A stretch of 36,096 nucleotides of DNA from Microcaldota archaeon (GTDB taxonomy: Archaea; Micrarchaeota; Micrarchaeia; Anstonellales; Anstonellaceae), in the NCBI GenBank assembly GCA_026413965.1, contig JAOAJY010000002.1:76273-112368 (forward strand), given 5' to 3'. How positions within the stretch are numbered: position 1 is the first letter of the stretch; each line of letters starts with the position of its first letter. Below the pieces are notes generated by a model that worked only from the letters and a program-made list of their open reading frames with translations, was not told where the DNA came from and did not search any database. A program made the position numbers and the translations under genes. Of this stretch, positions 33,620-36,096 are shown one piece after another.

Positions 33620-34825
33620 ATGCCAGAATTAATGGCGCAAAAAAGAGCGGAAGACTTGCGCAGGCAATCCGATTTCAATGCGCGCTTTCTTGGAAAAAAT
33701 TGGGAGGACTGGGCTTTCCAGTCAATGCAAAAAATCTGCGCGCAAAAAGAGGGCGAATATTCAAAAGACGGATACGCCGTGAAAATATCCCGAGAGGAAA
33801 TCCGCCTTTTGAAGGAGGGCAAGGAGATTGCCGTCTTCCCCAAAAGCCAAGCCAGCAAGCCCGCCAGCGCCCAAGATGCGGTTGATGCGGTCAAAATTGC
33901 CCAGGTTTTGCTTGGCGTGAAAGTTGATGGCATGTGGGGGCAAATCACCCAAAGAGCTTATCGGTCGCAAAATTTCCCTCAGCAGCATATTGACCAATTG
34001 GGCCAGTTTTTGACCAAACCAGCACCTAACTTATCACCTAACTTATCGTTTGTTGTGCCTGTCAAAAATACAAAAATCACAAGCCAGCAAGAGCCCAGCC
34101 AAAGGGAAATATCTCCTGCCAACCTAATGGCTTTTGACAAGCTGGTGGAAGCTGTTTCGCAGGAGATAAAAAAGCACAGCAAAAGGGGGATTGATGAGAT
34201 AAGGGAGTTCGTGTCCTCCTCGCTGCGCTTTTACTTGAACGCCTCTTCAAAAGGGCTCGCCTCAAAAGACTATCTTGTGATGGTGAATTCTGACTGGTCA
34301 AGGGGCGAGAAGCGCTTTTTTGCGGTGAATATGAGGAAGCTATTTGAAGGGCGCGCAGATTTCCTGGAGTATGCGGAAGAATGCGCCTTGGGGAAGGCTA
34401 ACCGAATGTTTTTTGGAGGCTGCAGGCTGGGCGGCAGGCATACAGGGCCAAGGTGGCAGCATGGGGCTTATATTTTATACGGGCTTGAGGATGGGAAGAA
34501 ATTTGAAGACGACCCAAGAAGAGGCGCCTCAAGGCTTTTCTACGACAACACTTTCATCCATAAAATAAGGGCGGTGCTTCATCCTTTCTCAAAGCCCAAC
34601 CAGCAATACACAGGAGGCTGCGTCGCAGTGGGCGGAAATATAACTGTTTTGCCAGGAGACAGCAGCAAAGTCAAGCGGAGGACAAGCGATATCTTGGAGC
34701 ACATAGGGCAAAACCATGAAGGAGCAGGATTTTTCGTCTACTCTGCAAATCGCAATTCAAAATTCGACTACGTCCCTGCGGGGAATTTTGAAAGGATTTT
34801 GAGGGAACTTGCCAGCGGCTTTTGA
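33620..34825 (+). CDS. Peptidoglycan-binding plus L,D-transpeptidase-like protein
   Basis: A 401-residue protein. Residues about 84-117 (AVDAVKIAQVLLGVKVDGMW GQIT QRAYRSQ) match a PG_binding_1 repeat (Q..LG...DG.fG..T..A). Residues about 215-345 resemble a divergent YkuD_2-type L,D-transpeptidase: a strand VMVNSDWSRGEKRFFAVNMRK, HGAYILYGLEDGKKF, then His321 (IRAVLHP) and Cys334 in TGGCVAVGG, in place of the usual H...S-x-G-C. The two are separated by a linker with a (PNLS)2 duplication. No signal peptide is seen. Archaea of this type do not build peptidoglycan, so lateral acquisition or action on bacteria is suspected; both are inference. Catalysis is unproven as the Ser/His context differs. 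Confidence 0.6.
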   Translation: MPELMAQKRAEDLRRQSDFNARFLGKNWEDWAFQSMQKICAQKEGEYSKDGYAVKISREEIRLLKEGKEIAVFPKSQASKPASAQDAVDAVKIAQVLLGVKVDGMWGQITQRAYRSQNFPQQHIDQLGQFLTKPAPNLSPNLSFVVPVKNTKITSQQEPSQREISPANLMAFDKLVEAVSQEIKKHSKRGIDEIREFVSSSLRFYLNASSKGLASKDYLVMVNSDWSRGEKRFFAVNMRKLFEGRADFLEYAEECALGKANRMFFGGCRLGGRHTGPRWQHGAYILYGLEDGKKFEDDPRRGASRLFYDNTFIHKIRAVLHPFSKPNQQYTGGCVAVGGNITVLPGDSSKVKRRTSDILEHIGQNHEGAGFFVYSANRNSKFDYVPAGNFERILRELASGF

Positions 34826-34849
34826 GCGATGAGTTTATAAACACGTTTT

Positions 34850-34862
34850 TACATATTATACC
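34850..34862 (+). promoter_or_regulatory. TATA box of the lipoprotein gene
   Basis: TACATATTATACC is centred about 24 bases before the ATG at 34879, so the transcript should be leaderless. A second TATA-like GTTTATAAAC (34833-34842) lies just upstream. Confidence 0.5.
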
Positions 34863-34878
34863 ATTCAAGGTAATCCCA

Positions 34879-35628
34879 ATGAGGCACCAAAGCAAAGCCT
34901 GCTGCATATTGCTTGCCGCTGCCCTGGCGCTCTCTTCCTGCAAGAATGGCGAATCGCAGGCAGGCAAGGGCATGCAGCAGCCCAAGAAAGACACTGTTGC
35001 CTGGGCTGCGCCGCAAAAATATGCCCACATGCGCCCGCTTGTTGAGCGCTCTTTGCAGGAGGTCAACCGCCTTCTTCCAGACAGCTGCAAAACCTCTGAG
35101 GTGAAAGTGGTTGAGGGCGCTGCTCCGGATTACGCAGGCAGCTGGACAGTTTTCTACACGCCTTACCCATCGCCAACAATAGTCCTTGGAAGCTCATTCC
35201 TCTCTGATTCCGCGCTTGCCAAGCTGGTCATTTTTCATGAGCAATCCCATGCCTTCTTTGACTTTTCAGCGCCTCAAGAAGCCAAAAGCAGGATGGAGCG
35301 GCTTTTTTTGCAGGCTATGGGCTCCAAAAAGCCATCAGCCTCGCAAGACATCGCGCTTGAGAAAGAGCACCCGATTTTTCCCCTTTTTGATGAGTCAAGC
35401 TACTGCAAAGGCAAAAGCCCGCAGCTTGGGCATCCTTATGATGGCGCATCTGAGCTTTTCGCATCCGCATCCGCAGTCCTCCGCTTCTTCCCCTCTGAGT
35501 TCCTCTCCAGGCTGCGCAGGCTGGAGCAAGAAGACAAATCAGCCTCAAAAACCGCCAAGGAGATAGCGCGAGCTGTGCTTGAAATCTGGAAAGGCTCAAA
35601 TGTTCTCAGCCTTCCTGAGCTGGAATAA
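34879..35628 (+). CDS. Lipoprotein zinc metallopeptidase (HExxH, gluzincin type)
   Basis: A 249-residue lipoprotein with lipobox LALSSC (Cys21) after a hydrophobic signal. The catalytic motif is HEQSH (residues 120-124, HExxH), and about 68 residues later GASELFASASAVLRFF supplies a Glu (192) as third zinc ligand, the gluzincin pattern seen in anthrax lethal factor-like enzymes. The fold around it is helical, and two paired Cys (70, 176) might form a disulfide. It is anchored outside the membrane. The frame extends from a TTG at 34822, but the ATG at 34879 gives a proper signal peptide and lies 25 bases after a TATA box. It follows the transpeptidase-like gene, so both may remodel envelopes. 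Family name not recognised. Confidence 0.72.
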   Translation: MRHQSKACCILLAAALALSSCKNGESQAGKGMQQPKKDTVAWAAPQKYAHMRPLVERSLQEVNRLLPDSCKTSEVKVVEGAAPDYAGSWTVFYTPYPSPTIVLGSSFLSDSALAKLVIFHEQSHAFFDFSAPQEAKSRMERLFLQAMGSKKPSASQDIALEKEHPIFPLFDESSYCKGKSPQLGHPYDGASELFASASAVLRFFPSEFLSRLRRLEQEDKSASKTAKEIARAVLEIWKGSNVLSLPELE

Positions 35629-35635
35629 GCAAGCC

Positions 35636-35854
35636 TCAGCCTTCTGGCTTTTCCTGCCGCCGCCCGCCTCTTCCTCCATTATTGATCTCATCCTCGTATC
35701 TTTTCACAATCTGCGAGATGGTCTGCTCAACTGAAGACAAAGCCGCGACCGATATTTTCAGGATGAATGCGGTCACCTTCAAAGCCTGGATTCCGAAAAA
35801 CCTCAAAATCTTCCCAAGCCTCCTCAAAGCAATATCGGTATTGTCAGCCCTCAT
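35636..35854 (-). CDS. Small hydrophobic/charged protein of unknown function next to the CRISPR array
   Basis: A 72-residue protein. The N-terminal half (RLGKILRFFGIQALKVTAFI) and the next segment (LKISVAALSSVEQTISQIVK) are amphipathic to hydrophobic; the C-terminus is Gly/Arg/Lys/Glu rich. No family recognised. GATGGTGGG directly before the ATG is the genome's usual ribosome-binding motif, and a TATA element lies upstream, so it is probably real. It ends 7 bases from the lipoprotein gene (convergent) and starts about 110 bases from the CRISPR array. Confidence 0.6.
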   Translation of the reverse strand: MRADNTDIALRRLGKILRFFGIQALKVTAFILKISVAALSSVEQTISQIVKRYEDEINNGGRGGRRQEKPEG

Positions 35855-35895
35855 CCCACCATCTTTCCTCCTTTTTCTGCCATATTTTTCGCCCC

Positions 35896-35908
35896 AATAT
35901 TAATATGC
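35896..35908 (-). promoter_or_regulatory. Likely TATA box of the 72-residue protein gene
   Basis: On the minus strand this reads GCATATTAATATT, about 40-50 bases before the ATG at 35854, with GGAGG and GGTGGG in the leader between. The stretch from here to the CRISPR repeat (35909-35966) contains nothing else I can identify. Confidence 0.4.
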
Positions 35909-35966
35909 CCTATGCCAGCCTTCCCCTTCTTTCCAATAGCCAACCCGCCCACCATTCCCATCGCAA

Positions 35967-36096
35967 TCTCCAACCCTTGTTTTTCTGGATGTTGAGTTGC
36001 AATAGGAAATAAGGCAAAAGGAAATTTCCCGCTACGACAAGTTTCAATCCTTGTTTTTCTGGATGTTGAGTTGCAATGGGTGATGGGGTCATTTAC
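35967..36096 (-). CRISPR. Leader-distal end of a CRISPR array, two repeats, continuing past the window
   Basis: A 37-base repeat occurs at 36041-36077 and, with four mismatches confined to its first eight bases, at 35967-36003. The spacer between them is 37 bases (36004-36040), and a second spacer starts at 36078 and leaves the window. Read on the minus strand the intact repeat ends in GGATTGAAAC, the ATTGAAAC handle of type I/III crRNAs, so the array is transcribed leftward. The degenerate copy at 35967 is then the last, oldest repeat. No leader, cas gene or further repeat is in the window. Confidence 0.9.

Noticed and set aside
35893-35966. A third, more decayed CRISPR repeat to the left of the first
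   Set aside because: No alignment to the 37-base repeat at the expected distance; the sequence is instead promoter-like and unique.

Overview
The window is archaeal and reads as part of a small-genome, probably DPANN-type archaeon (Micrarchaeota or Diapherotrites-like; lineage is inference). Support: a complete archaeal proteasome/exosome gene string (psmA, SBDS, rrp4, rrp41, rrp42, L37Ae, rpoP, Brix, pcc1, prefoldin beta), ADP-forming acetyl-CoA synthetase, archaeal TATA boxes about 25 bp before leaderless starts, a tRNA-Ile with a bulge-helix-bulge-type intron, and a pilin N-terminus of the kind common in those lineages. Base composition looks close to 50% G+C. Genes are tightly packed, often overlapping by 1-17 bases, with Shine-Dalgarno sequences centred on GGTG and several TTG or GTG starts.

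Region 1 (1-5956): a Tad/archaellum-like secretion or pilus locus with the C-terminal part of a secretion ATPase, a very long Pro/Glu/Lys-rich disordered protein, two TadC-like membrane proteins and a pilin. Region 2 (5967-11829): a TauT/NitT-type ABC transporter with duplicated permease and ATPase but no binding protein, an aspartase/fumarase-family enzyme, a secreted TIGR03790-like protein and a VirB2-like small membrane protein with a Cys-rich tail. Region 3 (11886-20241): the proteasome-exosome-ribosome biogenesis superoperon, followed by a DHH phosphoesterase, a methyltransferase, purA and tRNA-Thr.

Region 4 (20242-25294): a noncoding stretch with three mutually complementary arms, then the minus-strand hypF-hypC-hypD-hypE operon for [NiFe]-hydrogenase cofactor maturation. 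No hydrogenase and no hypA/hypB are visible. Region 5 (25369-29981): a mini PD-(D/E)XK-like nuclease divergent from a 634-residue coiled-coil protein, a beta-CASP ribonuclease, and a membrane-anchored double winged-helix protein. Region 6 (30000-33382): both subunits of ADP-forming acetyl-CoA synthetase, an SdpI-family membrane protein and a DedA/VTT membrane protein. Region 7 (33400-36096): an intron-containing tRNA-Ile, then an accessory-looking block with a peptidoglycan-binding plus L,D-transpeptidase-like protein, a lipoprotein zinc metallopeptidase, a 72-residue small protein, and the leader-distal end of a CRISPR array that runs off the window.

The most unusual content is the cell-wall-type pair beside the CRISPR array in region 7, the mini nuclease/coiled-coil pair, the three-arm RNA element before the hyp operon, and the disordered protein of the secretion locus.
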